33,473 nucleotides of DNA from Bryobacteraceae bacterium (GCA_025980435.1 JAICXK010000025.1:1-33473); one strand, 5' to 3'. Numbered from the stretch's first letter, positions 20,402 through 29,299 are shown. The notes: generated from the letters alone by a model not told the origin. Numbers and translations are program-made.

Positions 20402-20423
20402 GGCGGAGTGCTAGTCTGCCGCC
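20402..20423 (-). terminator. Possible weak intrinsic terminator downstream of the small ORF
   Basis: GGCGG...CCGCC stem followed on the minus strand by GTCTTTCTT. Confidence 0.3.
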
Positions 20424-20435
20424 TTTCGACTGAAA

Positions 20436-20507
20436 CTAACGGCGTTTCCACCGCAATTTCAGTACGATGGTCCCCAAGATCGAAACCACCTTCACCCAGA
20501 GGTGCAT
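20436..20507 (-). CDS. Candidate 23-aa cationic hydrophobic peptide MHLWVKVVSILGTIVLKLRWKRR
   Basis: AGGAGGTGAT Shine-Dalgarno at 20512-20521, 4 nt before the ATG at 20507; hydrophobic core with basic C-terminus; the same frame stays open upstream to 20630. Confidence 0.45.
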   Translation of the reverse strand: MHLWVKVVSILGTIVLKLRWKRR

Positions 20508-20540
20508 AAGAATCACCTCCTCGGGCAAGCAGGATTGAAA

Positions 20541-20563
20541 GGCCGGAGCCGTGAACTCCGGCC
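20541..20563. promoter_or_regulatory. Perfect hairpin GGCCGGAG-ccgtgaa-CTCCGGCC upstream of the small ORF
   Basis: 8-bp perfect stem, 7-nt loop. Confidence 0.6.
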
Positions 20564-20770
20564 GATCGCTTAGCCGCTCATAGTGCGACCGTGCAACCGC
20601 GAGCTTTCCTTTCATCTGCGTTGCCGTCATGTATGGAGTAGGTCAATCTGGATTGATTTATCGCAACGGGTAAGCATCATCCCGGAAACTTGAGGAGAAC
20701 TGAGATTTTGCGAGCCGCTTGGCATGAGGAGGTTTTCTCCCCAAAGGCCATAGACTTACACTAGAAGCAG

Positions 20771-21697
20771 ATGCCTGCCGTTGCCGAGCGCCTGATCCAA
20801 TCGACTCTACTAGACCGTATCGGCAATACCCCGCTGCTGGAGATCCGGCTGGCCCGGCGCGGCGAAGTTCGCGTGTTCGCCAAAGCCGAATTCTTCAATC
20901 CGGGAGGGTCGGTAAAAGACCGCCCCGCCTTGAATATGATTCGCAAAGGCGAGCAGAACGGCCAGTTGGTTCCGGGCAAGACTCTGCTGGATTCGACCAG
21001 CGGCAACACCGGCATTGCGTATGCGATGATTTGCGCGGCCAAGGGATATCCCGTGAAGCTCTGCCTCCCGGCGAATGCTTCGCCGGAGCGGAAACAGATT
21101 TTGCGGGCGTATGGTGCCGAGCTGGTGCTGACAGATCCCGGCGAGGGATCGGACGGGGCGTTTCGCGTCTGTCAAGGGATTTACGAGCAGGATCCGGAAA
21201 CGTATTTTTATCCGGACCAATATAGTAATCCGGCCAACTGGCAGGCACACTATGAAACGACCGGCCCCGAGATCATCGAGCAGACGGCCGGACGCATCAC
21301 ACACTTTGTTACAGCTCTTGGAACTACAGGAACGTTTACGGGCGTAACACGGCGGCTGCGTCACGATCTGCCGGAAGTGCGCTGCATCTCGGTTCAGCCG
21401 GCCTCCCCGCTGCATGGGCTGGAGGGAACTAAACACATGCCGACATCCATCAAGCCCGGGATTTACGATCCCACTCTGGCCGACGATAATCTCTGGATTG
21501 AGACGGAGGATGCCTACACGACAGCCCGCAGGTTGGCGCACGAAGGCCTGTTGGTGGGGATCTCTGCCGCCGCGAACGTTCTGGCTGCGACCCGCGTGGC
21601 CGAAGAAGTATCTAAAGAGGGTCGGAGCGGGATGGTCGTCACCATCCTTTGCGACGGTGGGCAGAAGTATCTGAGCGAATCTTTCTGGAATGATTGA
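20771..21697 (+). CDS. cysM: Cysteine synthase (CysM/CysK family, PLP-dependent)
   Basis: DRIGNTPLLEIRLARRGEVRVFAKAEFFNPGGSVKDRPALNMI; DSTSGNTGIAYAMICAAKGYPVKLCLPANASPERK. Confidence 0.95.
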   Translation: MPAVAERLIQSTLLDRIGNTPLLEIRLARRGEVRVFAKAEFFNPGGSVKDRPALNMIRKGEQNGQLVPGKTLLDSTSGNTGIAYAMICAAKGYPVKLCLPANASPERKQILRAYGAELVLTDPGEGSDGAFRVCQGIYEQDPETYFYPDQYSNPANWQAHYETTGPEIIEQTAGRITHFVTALGTTGTFTGVTRRLRHDLPEVRCISVQPASPLHGLEGTKHMPTSIKPGIYDPTLADDNLWIETEDAYTTARRLAHEGLLVGISAAANVLAATRVAEEVSKEGRSGMVVTILCDGGQKYLSESFWND

Positions 21698-22115
21698 GAT
21701 TGAATCGAAGCCGTGGCACACCATGGTCCTGCACGCGGAGCGCACGTATCCCAATGAGTGCTGCGGAGCGATGCTGGGCCGGATCCTGGGTGATAAGAAA
21801 TTAGTGACCGAGGCGATACCGCTAGAAAACGCCTACTCGGGCGAGAAAGCCGCGCGCTATGAGCTTCATCCGGAGGATCTGCTGGAGGCGGACAAAGCGG
21901 CGCGATCGCGCGGGCTCGACCTGATTGGCATCTTTCATTCGCACCCGGATTGTGACGCCTATTTTTCACAGACTGATTTGCAGAATTCGTGCCCGTGGTA
22001 CTCATTCGTTGTGTTATCCATCCAGAATGGAAAATTCGCGCACGCGAACAGCTTTCTACCGGATGCCGACCAGACGCGGGCAGATCGTGAGGAATTGAAA
22101 TGGCAAAAATCCTGA
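21690..22115 (+). CDS. mec: JAMM/MPN+ metalloprotease of the Mec type
   Basis: HSHPDCDAYFSQTD is the JAMM motif H-x-H-P-x7-S-x2-D; ERTYPNECCGAMLG N-terminus; 8-nt overlap with cysM. Confidence 0.93.
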   Translation: MIEIESKPWHTMVLHAERTYPNECCGAMLGRILGDKKLVTEAIPLENAYSGEKAARYELHPEDLLEADKAARSRGLDLIGIFHSHPDCDAYFSQTDLQNSCPWYSFVVLSIQNGKFAHANSFLPDADQTRADREELKWQKS

Positions 22116-23539
22116 TCCCAACAGCTTTGAGACAGTTTACAGAGCAAAAAGATTCTGTCGAGGTGAAGGGGGGCACCGTGGCGGATGCATTGAATCAGCT
22201 TACGGCGCAGTACCCCAATATCAAGAAGAACCTGTTCAACGACCAGGGCAAGCTTCGCAGCTTCGTAAACGTCTACGTGAACGACGAAGACATTCGGTAT
22301 CTGAAAAGGGACGCGACGCCGCTTGAGGGTAACGAAACCATCTCCATTGTGCCGAGCATCGCAGGAGGATCGGTGGGCGTTGCGGAACCGGAAGCGGCGA
22401 CCTTGACCAACGAAGAGATTGCGCGCTACAGCCGTCACCTGATTGTGCCTGAAGTGGGCATGGAAGGCCAGCTCAAACTGAAACAGGCAAAAGTCGTGAT
22501 GATCGGAGCGGGGGGCCTTGGTGCGCCGCTCGGGCTCTACCTGGCTGCCGCGGGCGTCGGCCGGATTGGCGTCGTAGACTTCGACGTAGTAGATACCTCC
22601 AATCTGCAGCGGCAGGTGATCCACGGCACGCACGACATCGGGCGGAAAAAATTGGATTCCGCCGCCGACAGTATGCGCGACATCAATCCCAATATCCGGA
22701 TCGACAAATTCGATACGAGTCTATCGAGCGAGAATGCGCTCGAGATTCTGAAAGACTACGACATCGTGGTGGATGGGACCGATAACTTTCCTACCCGCTA
22801 TCTGGTGAACGATGCCTGCGTACTGCTCAAGAAGCCGAATGTCTACGGCTCCATCTTCCGTTTCGAGGGACAGGCGACCGTGTTCGCGTATGAGGACGGA
22901 CCATGCTACCGGTGTCTCTATCCGGAGCCGCCGCCTCCTGGCCTGGTACCAAGTTGCGCCGAGGGCGGCGTGCTGGGTATTCTCCCTGGAATGATCGGTC
23001 TGGTTCAGGCCACTGAGACGGTAAAGCTCATCCTTGGAGTAGGCGAGCCGCTGAAAGGTCGTTTATTGCTGTATGACGCCCTGGGTATGCGCTTTCGCGA
23101 GCTGAAACTACGGCGAGATCGCAACTGCCCGGTTTGCGGCGATCATCCGACCGTTACGAAGCTCATCGATTACCAGGAGTTCTGCGGAATCCATCCAACG
23201 CCGCCCCAGCCGGTGCAAACCGAAGGCGTGATTGACGTGCAGGAAGTGAAGCGTAAGCTCGATCGCGGCGATGATTTTGTTCTGATCGACGTACGCGAGC
23301 CGCACGAATATCAGATCGCTCGAATTCCAGGAGCGAAACTGATCCCCCTCGGCGAGCTACCGAAGCGTCTGAACGAACTCGATCCGAACGCCGATATCGT
23401 CGCGCACTGCAGGAGCGGCGCGCGGAGCCAGAAAGCCGTCGATCTGCTGAAGCAAAGCGGGTTCAAACACGCACGCAACATGACCGGCGGGATTCTGGCG
23501 TGGAGCGACAAGGTGGACCCCAGCGTCCCGAAGTATTAA
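22100..23539 (+). CDS. Three-domain fusion: CysO/MoaD-type sulfur carrier, MoeB/MoeZ E1 adenylyltransferase, rhodanese
   Basis: N-terminal beta-grasp ending SIVPSIAGG; YSRHLIVPEVGMEGQLKLKQAKVVMIGAGGLGAPLGLYLAAAGVGRIGVVDFDVVDTSNLQRQVIHG; CYRC/CPVC zinc pairs; C-terminal rhodanese with HCRSGARS. Confidence 0.96.
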   Translation: MAKILIPTALRQFTEQKDSVEVKGGTVADALNQLTAQYPNIKKNLFNDQGKLRSFVNVYVNDEDIRYLKRDATPLEGNETISIVPSIAGGSVGVAEPEAATLTNEEIARYSRHLIVPEVGMEGQLKLKQAKVVMIGAGGLGAPLGLYLAAAGVGRIGVVDFDVVDTSNLQRQVIHGTHDIGRKKLDSAADSMRDINPNIRIDKFDTSLSSENALEILKDYDIVVDGTDNFPTRYLVNDACVLLKKPNVYGSIFRFEGQATVFAYEDGPCYRCLYPEPPPPGLVPSCAEGGVLGILPGMIGLVQATETVKLILGVGEPLKGRLLLYDALGMRFRELKLRRDRNCPVCGDHPTVTKLIDYQEFCGIHPTPPQPVQTEGVIDVQEVKRKLDRGDDFVLIDVREPHEYQIARIPGAKLIPLGELPKRLNELDPNADIVAHCRSGARSQKAVDLLKQSGFKHARNMTGGILAWSDKVDPSVPKY

Positions 23540-23540
23540 C

Positions 23541-24071
23541 CTACGCCATTGCTTTTTCGGGCTTTGGCTCCCACAATTTCATTTCATCGGCCGAGGGCCC
23601 GTACATGCCCGGAATTTCAACGTCGTTCAGCCGGAGATAAACGCCCAGTTGCGCGCGATGGTGAATGATGTGGTTCATCATCGTGCTGCGCAGCACCTGG
23701 GACCGCGGCATGGAAAAGACCGGATTTCCGTCGAATTTGAACGTCCAGATCTTCTGCAGATCTGCCTCGCTCAAGCCGGCTATCCGGCTGCGCGCCTCTG
23801 AAACGCTTTTATCGAAGGTATCCAGTAACTCCTGCCGCGATTTGGCGACAAATGGCTGGTACTGGCCCGATCGCATGTCCAGAACTTCCCGGTCGATGAC
23901 ATTCGCCGTCCAGCCGGGCAGCTCGGCCACGTGACTCGCGAGCCGCCCCAGCGACATGGACTTTTCGTGCGGTTTATAGTCGAGCTTATCTTCTGGGACT
24001 CGCTCCAAAATCTTTCGCGTGTTCTTCATTTCTTCATCGAATTCAGGCAGCAGCGCCTCTTTGAAAGCCAT
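23541..24071 (-). CDS. DinB-family protein
   Basis: MAFKEALLPEFDEEMKNTRKILERVPEDKLDYKPHEKSMSLGRLASHVAELPGW...NHIIHHRAQLGVYLRLNDVEIPGMYGPSADE. Confidence 0.92.
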   Translation of the reverse strand: MAFKEALLPEFDEEMKNTRKILERVPEDKLDYKPHEKSMSLGRLASHVAELPGWTANVIDREVLDMRSGQYQPFVAKSRQELLDTFDKSVSEARSRIAGLSEADLQKIWTFKFDGNPVFSMPRSQVLRSTMMNHIIHHRAQLGVYLRLNDVEIPGMYGPSADEMKLWEPKPEKAMA

Positions 24072-24194
24072 TACGTTCTCCGGCCGCAGGCTGTGCGGCA
24101 CAAGGGCAGAATATCACCCCCGCCAGGCGAATACAAGGCGAAGCTGCGCGCTCGTTGCGGTTGAGTATACTTGTCTGCCAGGAGGGAACGGCTC

Positions 24195-26144
24195 GTGAGA
24201 AGAGTGCTCCTCATACTGGTCTCGGCATTCTCATTGCTGGCGGTCTCCGGCCCGGATGACCGGCAGATTACCGATCCGAAATCCATTTCTTCCGCTTCGA
24301 ACCCCAGCGCGGCGCCTGTTTCTATCGACGATCTATTCTTTACTCGCAATGTCGGCGGCCCCTCGTGGTCTCCGGATGGCAAGCAGATCGTGTTCACAAC
24401 GAATCTGACGGGGCGCAACAATCTGTGGAAGGTCGCCTCCTCCGGCGGCTGGCCCATTCAGCTTTCTCAATCCGACGACCGGCAGGGGGCTGCAGTATGG
24501 TCGCCCGATGGCAAATGGATCGTCTACCAGCAGGATCGCGGCGGTGGAGAGATCTACGACATCTTCGCTATACCAAGCGCGGGCGGCGAGGCTGTGAACC
24601 TGACCAACACGGCAGGTATTTCCGAAACATCGCCGGAATTCTCACCGGACGGCAAAGCGCTTGCCATTTCCTGGAAGCCAAAGACGGCGCCCACGCCTGA
24701 TATCGCGGTACTGGATTGGGGGACCCATAGCGTCCGGAATGTTACCAACGAGCAGGCGAAAGATCACGTCTGGGGCTTTGTGTCCTGGAGTTCCGATGGG
24801 AACGCGATCTACGCAGATCGGGCTTATGTCGGCGGCACAGACGCCGACGTTTACCGGATCGATGTAAAGACCGGCTCCAAAGAGAATCTCACGCCGCATC
24901 AGGGCAAGATCGTGTACGCGGCTTCGTCCCTTTCGAAGGATGGCCGCACCTTGCTCATCACATCGAACAAAACCGGCTACAACAACGTGGAACTGCTGGA
25001 TATCGCCAGCAAAAAAACAACGCCGGTCACCGATACGCAATGGGACGCGGAGGCTGGAAGCTTTGCTCCGGACGGGACCGGATTTACATATTTGGTCAAC
25101 CAGGATGGCCGCACTGAGATATATCTCGCCGACCGCGAATCGCACAGCCGTGACAGGCTTCCCTTTCCGCAAGGATTGACCTATTTCACCGGAAATCCGA
25201 CGCCGTTCTCGCCGCAAGGAGACCGTCTACTGATAGGTCACCAGAGTTCGCAGCAGCCATCCGATTTGTGGGTTTATGATTTGCAATCGAAGAAGCCGGT
25301 CCAGCTTACCTATTCCGCAATTGCGGATCTCAATCCCTCGAAATTACCGGCCTCGCAGCTTGTTCACTACAAGAGTTTCGACGGAAAGACAATCAGCGCG
25401 TTCGTCTGGATTCCTTTCAATCTGCGGCGCGATGGAACGGCGCCCGGAGTGGTGCTGCCCCACGGCGGCCCTACCGGGCAAACGGTAGACTACTTCAACC
25501 GTGATGCCGCGGCCCTGGCCTCGCGTGGCTACGTGTGTATCGCTCCAAATGTGCGCGGCTCTACAGGTTACGGTATGGCGTTCCAGGAGGCAAACAAGAA
25601 AGACCTCGGCGGCGGCGACTTGCAGGACGAAGTGTACGCGGCGCACTTCCTGGTGGATACGGGCTACGTCAATTCGAAGAAAATCGGCATTACGGGAGGA
25701 TCTTACGGCGGCTACATGACGCTCATGGCGATCGGCAAAACGCCCGATGTCTGGGCTGCGGCGGTAGAGGAATACGGCATCATCAATTGGCTAACGATGC
25801 TGGAGCACGAAGATCCTTTGCTACAGCAATATGAACAATCCCTGCTGGGTGATCCGGTCAAGGATCGCAAAATCTATGAAGAAGATTCGCCGATAACATA
25901 TATCCGAAACGAGAAAGCTCCGCTTCTGGTTTTACAGGGCGATAATGACATCCGCGTTCCCAAAGAGGAGGCTGAACAGGTGGTTTCCATTCTCAAACAG
26001 GAAGGCAGGACGGTTGCCGCGCACTATTATCCGAACGAAGGACATGGCTTTGCAAAGCGCGAAAACCAGATTGACGCCATGCGGCGGACGATCGAGTGGT
26101 TTGACCGGTATCTGAAGGGGAGTGCGGCAGCCTCCACAAATTAA
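24195..26144 (+). CDS. S9 family prolyl oligopeptidase with WD40-like beta-propeller, secreted; GTG start at 24195 preferred
   Basis: VRRVLLILVSAFSLLAVSG signal; WSPDGKQIVF repeats; GITGGSYGGYMTLMAIGKTPDVWAAAVEEYG; LLVLQGDNDIRVP; NEGHGF. Confidence 0.94.
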   Translation: MRRVLLILVSAFSLLAVSGPDDRQITDPKSISSASNPSAAPVSIDDLFFTRNVGGPSWSPDGKQIVFTTNLTGRNNLWKVASSGGWPIQLSQSDDRQGAAVWSPDGKWIVYQQDRGGGEIYDIFAIPSAGGEAVNLTNTAGISETSPEFSPDGKALAISWKPKTAPTPDIAVLDWGTHSVRNVTNEQAKDHVWGFVSWSSDGNAIYADRAYVGGTDADVYRIDVKTGSKENLTPHQGKIVYAASSLSKDGRTLLITSNKTGYNNVELLDIASKKTTPVTDTQWDAEAGSFAPDGTGFTYLVNQDGRTEIYLADRESHSRDRLPFPQGLTYFTGNPTPFSPQGDRLLIGHQSSQQPSDLWVYDLQSKKPVQLTYSAIADLNPSKLPASQLVHYKSFDGKTISAFVWIPFNLRRDGTAPGVVLPHGGPTGQTVDYFNRDAAALASRGYVCIAPNVRGSTGYGMAFQEANKKDLGGGDLQDEVYAAHFLVDTGYVNSKKIGITGGSYGGYMTLMAIGKTPDVWAAAVEEYGIINWLTMLEHEDPLLQQYEQSLLGDPVKDRKIYEEDSPITYIRNEKAPLLVLQGDNDIRVPKEEAEQVVSILKQEGRTVAAHYYPNEGHGFAKRENQIDAMRRTIEWFDRYLKGSAAASTN

Positions 26145-26155
26145 GTTTTCAAGTC

Positions 26156-26557
26156 CTACGTTTTCGCGGGAATGCTTGAAACCCCGATTGCACCTGCACG
26201 CTTGGCCCGGCGAACGAAAGCTTGATCGAAGGAGATAAAGGCAGCACCGGACGGCCTGCTAGTTAAGTGCATCGCGTCGGCCAACTCAATTCCATGGCGC
26301 GAAAGTGCAAGCGCCTCTGCAACGGAAGGTTCATCCTCAGCATGAACATTGCTAAGGCCGAGCAATTTGATGAACGCATCGCGGATTGCACTTTCGTCAA
26401 ATCCGTACAGGCTGCGCAGAACCCAGCCCGTTTCAAGCAATACCGTTTTTGCAATCCAGATTGGCACAGACGCAAACAGAGACCGCGCGGCCGCGGCCTC
26501 CCGGGGATCGTCTTCGGTTAGCAGGCGTACCAATACGTTAGTATCGACCGCGGTCAT
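26156..26557 (-). CDS. vapC: PIN-domain toxin VapC
   Basis: MTAVDTNVLVRLLTEDDP...LLETGWVLRSLYGF...GIELADAMHLTS...FISFDQAF; acidic residues conserved. Confidence 0.93.
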   Translation of the reverse strand: MTAVDTNVLVRLLTEDDPREAAAARSLFASVPIWIAKTVLLETGWVLRSLYGFDESAIRDAFIKLLGLSNVHAEDEPSVAEALALSRHGIELADAMHLTSRPSGAAFISFDQAFVRRAKRAGAIGVSSIPAKT

Positions 26558-26804
26558 GACGCCGCATCACCTCGCGTTCAATGGCGATACGCGTTTGCGT
26601 GGCTGCTTTCGGCTTTCGCTTAGACCGTAAGCAGCCGGCCACGTTTCCAAGCTCCGTTTCCGGGAACCGGGCCGCCGGACGCAGCAGAATACCATCGTCT
26701 GTTTCCTCGATAGTGAATTCAGTGCCGGGTCTCCAGGCCCGGGAGGCGCGTATATTCTTGGGCAGGATAATCTGGCCCTTTGTTGAGAGCCGTGTAGTTT
26801 CCAC
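26538..26804 (-). CDS. vapB: AbrB/SpoVT-type antitoxin VapB; GTG start at 26804 preferred
   Basis: VETTRLSTKGQIILPKNIRASRAWRPGTEFTIEETDDGILLRP; 20-nt overlap with vapC. Confidence 0.9.
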   Translation of the reverse strand: METTRLSTKGQIILPKNIRASRAWRPGTEFTIEETDDGILLRPAARFPETELGNVAGCLRSKRKPKAATQTRIAIEREVMRRHDRGRY

Positions 26805-26823
26805 AGGTAAGACTCTGGTAAGA

Positions 26824-27615
26824 TTATGACACAGGCCGTGCTTCAACCAGATGATTGAGCGGTCCGCAGCCGTGGCCGAGTCCGGGCGCCTGCTCAATGG
26901 CAAGTTGAAGAAATTGTTTTGCATCCGAGATCGCCTCAGGTAACGGCTTGCCCAAAGCAAGACCAGCGGTGATAGCAGCCGAATAGGTGCACCCGGTTCC
27001 GTGCGTATGCCGCGTATTGACCCGCACGCCCGAAAAGGAACACGGCGGACCAAGCCAGCGCAACACGTCCACAGGTTCGCCCTCCAGATGACCACCTTTG
27101 ATTAAAACCGCTTTACAGCCGTAATCGAGCAGGCGTTCCGCCGCCTGCTCCATCGCATTCGGGTTTCGAATGGTTAATCCGGTCAGAGTCTCGGCTTCCG
27201 GGATGTTTGGCGTAAGAAGAAACGCGCGTGGCAGTAGCTTCCTTTTCAGCGCCTCCTCCCCTTCGGGCGAAATGAGACGCGCACCGTGCTTGCTGATCAT
27301 CACGGGATCGACGACCAGCGGAAAGAGGAATGAACCGGCAATATCCGCCACCGCTTCGATCACTTGGGCTGTCCCGAGCGCGCCCGTTTTGGCGGCAGCG
27401 GGGGGGATATCGGACAGAACGGCCTGGATCTGCTGGGCTACCAGTTCCGCAGGAAGCGTTTCGACTCGCGAAACGCCTTTTGTGTTCTGAACGGTGATCA
27501 GCGTGATAACCGCTTCGCCGTACACCCGAAACCGCTGGAATGTCTTAAGATCGGCCTGAACACCAGCGCCGCCGCTCGGGTCAGATCCGGCGATGGTCAG
27601 CGCTACTGCCGGCAT
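26824..27615 (-). CDS. thiD: Hydroxymethylpyrimidine/phosphomethylpyrimidine kinase
   Basis: ALTIAGSDPSGGAGVQADLKTFQRFRVYGEAVITLITVQNTKGV...TRHTHGTGCTYSAAITAGLALG. Confidence 0.97.
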   Translation of the reverse strand: MPAVALTIAGSDPSGGAGVQADLKTFQRFRVYGEAVITLITVQNTKGVSRVETLPAELVAQQIQAVLSDIPPAAAKTGALGTAQVIEAVADIAGSFLFPLVVDPVMISKHGARLISPEGEEALKRKLLPRAFLLTPNIPEAETLTGLTIRNPNAMEQAAERLLDYGCKAVLIKGGHLEGEPVDVLRWLGPPCSFSGVRVNTRHTHGTGCTYSAAITAGLALGKPLPEAISDAKQFLQLAIEQAPGLGHGCGPLNHLVEARPVS

Positions 27616-27887
27616 TATTGCTGGGTGCTGGTATCGGTCTTGTCTTTGACCTTGTTCGCGCCCTTTTCAGTTTCGGAAGCGCCCTTATGGACACCCTTCT
27701 TAACGCCCTTCTTGGTCTTGTGCCAGCCCTTCTTAACGCCCTTCTTGGTCGCTTCGGTGCTGTGTTTGGCGGCGTTCTTGCTGTCGTGGCCGAGATCTTT
27801 CATGTCCTGTCCGACCTGCGAAGCAAACGCGGGAGCGACAGTGTACGTACCCAACAAGAGGGCGATGGAAAGCAAAGTGGTTTTCAT
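27615..27887 (-). CDS. Secreted Lys-rich low-complexity protein
   Basis: Signal MKTTLLSIALLLGTYTVAPAFA then KKGVKKGWHKTKKGVKKGVHKGA repeats; stop overlaps the thiD start. Confidence 0.7.
   Translation of the reverse strand: MKTTLLSIALLLGTYTVAPAFASQVGQDMKDLGHDSKNAAKHSTEATKKGVKKGWHKTKKGVKKGVHKGASETEKGANKVKDKTDTSTQQ
27694..27750. repeat. Two perfect 24-bp direct repeats CCCTTCTTAACGCCCTTCTTGGTC (27694-27717, 27727-27750), 33-bp period
   Basis: Direct reading; encodes the 11-aa repeat in the Lys-rich protein. Confidence 0.9.
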
Positions 27888-27922
27888 TCTGGAGTCCTGC
27901 ACACAGGATATCCCGGCCGCCT

Positions 27923-29008
27923 TTATGCCGTGCGAATGGTATTGGCAAGAGCTGAGAAACGGTGGATCAGCTCGTCTTCGAAAGCAAAGTCCGGTTTCGG
28001 ATATGCGCGCTTTTGCAGGTAAGAACGATAAGTGGTCTTCAGCCCAACGGCGAAATCGGTCGGTTTGAAGGCAAGCATGCGCTGGGCCTTGGTGATGATC
28101 TCGGTGATCGCCGGAACGTCATAGTAGTACCCGAAGTACAGCTTCTCTCCGATTGCCTGCCCTCCGGCGCGAACAATCCACTCACGTGGAATCGGAACCA
28201 GCTCCGGCTCTTTCGTTCCGGCAGCCCGGGCCAGATCGAGCAACAGTTCATGTTGGGTGACGGCGCGCGGGTTGGCCGCGTTGAAGGCATGGCCGACGGA
28301 ATTACGAACTTCCATGACGCGGATGCCGAGTTCCACCAGGTCCTTGACGTAGATGAACTGCATTAGCCGGTGGCCTTCGCTCGGCAGGATGATGGGTCTG
28401 CCCGCTCGCAGACGATCCCAGAAAAAGGCCTCACGATAATAGGGGCTGCCGGGCCCATAGACGAAAGGCGGGCGCAGCGTCACGATGGGAAAGCCCGTTC
28501 GCTGATGCATGCGGAACAGCGCCCGCTCGCTCATCGCTTTGTTACGGGCATACGCGTTGGGGTGGTCGTCCGGCGCCAGCGCGTCCCCTTCGTGATGGTT
28601 CAGGCCGTCGCCATAGGCCGCCACGCTGGACATAAAGATGTAGCGCCCGATCTTACCGTCAAAAATCTGGGCGGTCGCCTCCACCTGCTCGCCGGTGGTC
28701 CCGCGCTCCCAATCGTAGGCGTTGTCGAAAACGGTGTCGAACCGGGTGGCGCCCACGGCTTTCCGGATGCTGGCAGCATCGTTCCGGTCTGCTACCAGAT
28801 TGTGAACCCGTTTACCGAACCCGTGCCGCGGCTTGCGGTGCAGAATGTGGATTTCGTGATGCTGCCGAAGCAGTTCCTGGACCAGCAACTTGCCTATAAA
28901 CTGGGTTCCGCCGATGACAAGAATCCTCTTGGGGGAGTCCTCAATTTCGTGAAGATCCCGTTTGCGGGAGCGCTTTCGGGAACTGGAAGCCGCGGGACGC
29001 ATGAACAC
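27923..29008 (-). CDS. NAD-dependent epimerase/dehydratase (extended SDR)
   Basis: KRILVIGGTQFIGKLLVQELLRQHHEIHILHR; SSVAAYGDG; NAYARNKAMSERAL; LRPPFVYGPGSPYYREAFFWDRL. Confidence 0.93.
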   Translation of the reverse strand: MFMRPAASSSRKRSRKRDLHEIEDSPKRILVIGGTQFIGKLLVQELLRQHHEIHILHRKPRHGFGKRVHNLVADRNDAASIRKAVGATRFDTVFDNAYDWERGTTGEQVEATAQIFDGKIGRYIFMSSVAAYGDGLNHHEGDALAPDDHPNAYARNKAMSERALFRMHQRTGFPIVTLRPPFVYGPGSPYYREAFFWDRLRAGRPIILPSEGHRLMQFIYVKDLVELGIRVMEVRNSVGHAFNAANPRAVTQHELLLDLARAAGTKEPELVPIPREWIVRAGGQAIGEKLYFGYYYDVPAITEIITKAQRMLAFKPTDFAVGLKTTYRSYLQKRAYPKPDFAFEDELIHRFSALANTIRTA

Positions 29009-29206
29009 CTATCTGTTAGACGGATGAAGCCGCCACTTAGTCGTAGTATTCGAGACCGCGCCAGATCCAGCAAAAGAACTAGACCGGTGGCTGCAAAGTT
29101 TGTTGCAGAACGGAAACCTTCGTCTCTTCTTTTGTTCCTGAAAGAGCCGGGACCTTCCAGGACTTCTCCATCGCGGTCCGAATCCGGTTGGGTAGAGAAA
29201 CGTAGC

Positions 29207-29229
29207 CTTACGTTATACTAGCACTCGAT
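29207..29229 (+). promoter_or_regulatory. Candidate promoter element CTTACGTTATACTAGCACTCGAT
   Basis: 21/23 identical to 30261-30283; contains TATACT. Confidence 0.5.
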
Positions 29230-29299
29230 AATTATTCATCGCGAGGTGCGGGTGCCATCCCGATCCTCACCGTGACTCCTCGCTGTAGAGAGGCCCGGA

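Noticed and set aside
20810-21754. 314-aa minus-strand ORF antisense to cysM
   Set aside because: Shadow frame in GC-rich DNA, no domain, opposes a clear cysteine synthase.
26805-27095. Long N-terminal extension of VapB antitoxin
   Set aside because: Runs antisense-like through the same-strand thiD coding region; GTG 26804 gives a standard AbrB-type antitoxin.
28370-29221. 283-aa plus-strand ORF antisense to the epimerase
   Set aside because: No domain resemblance; opposite strand has a confident SDR.
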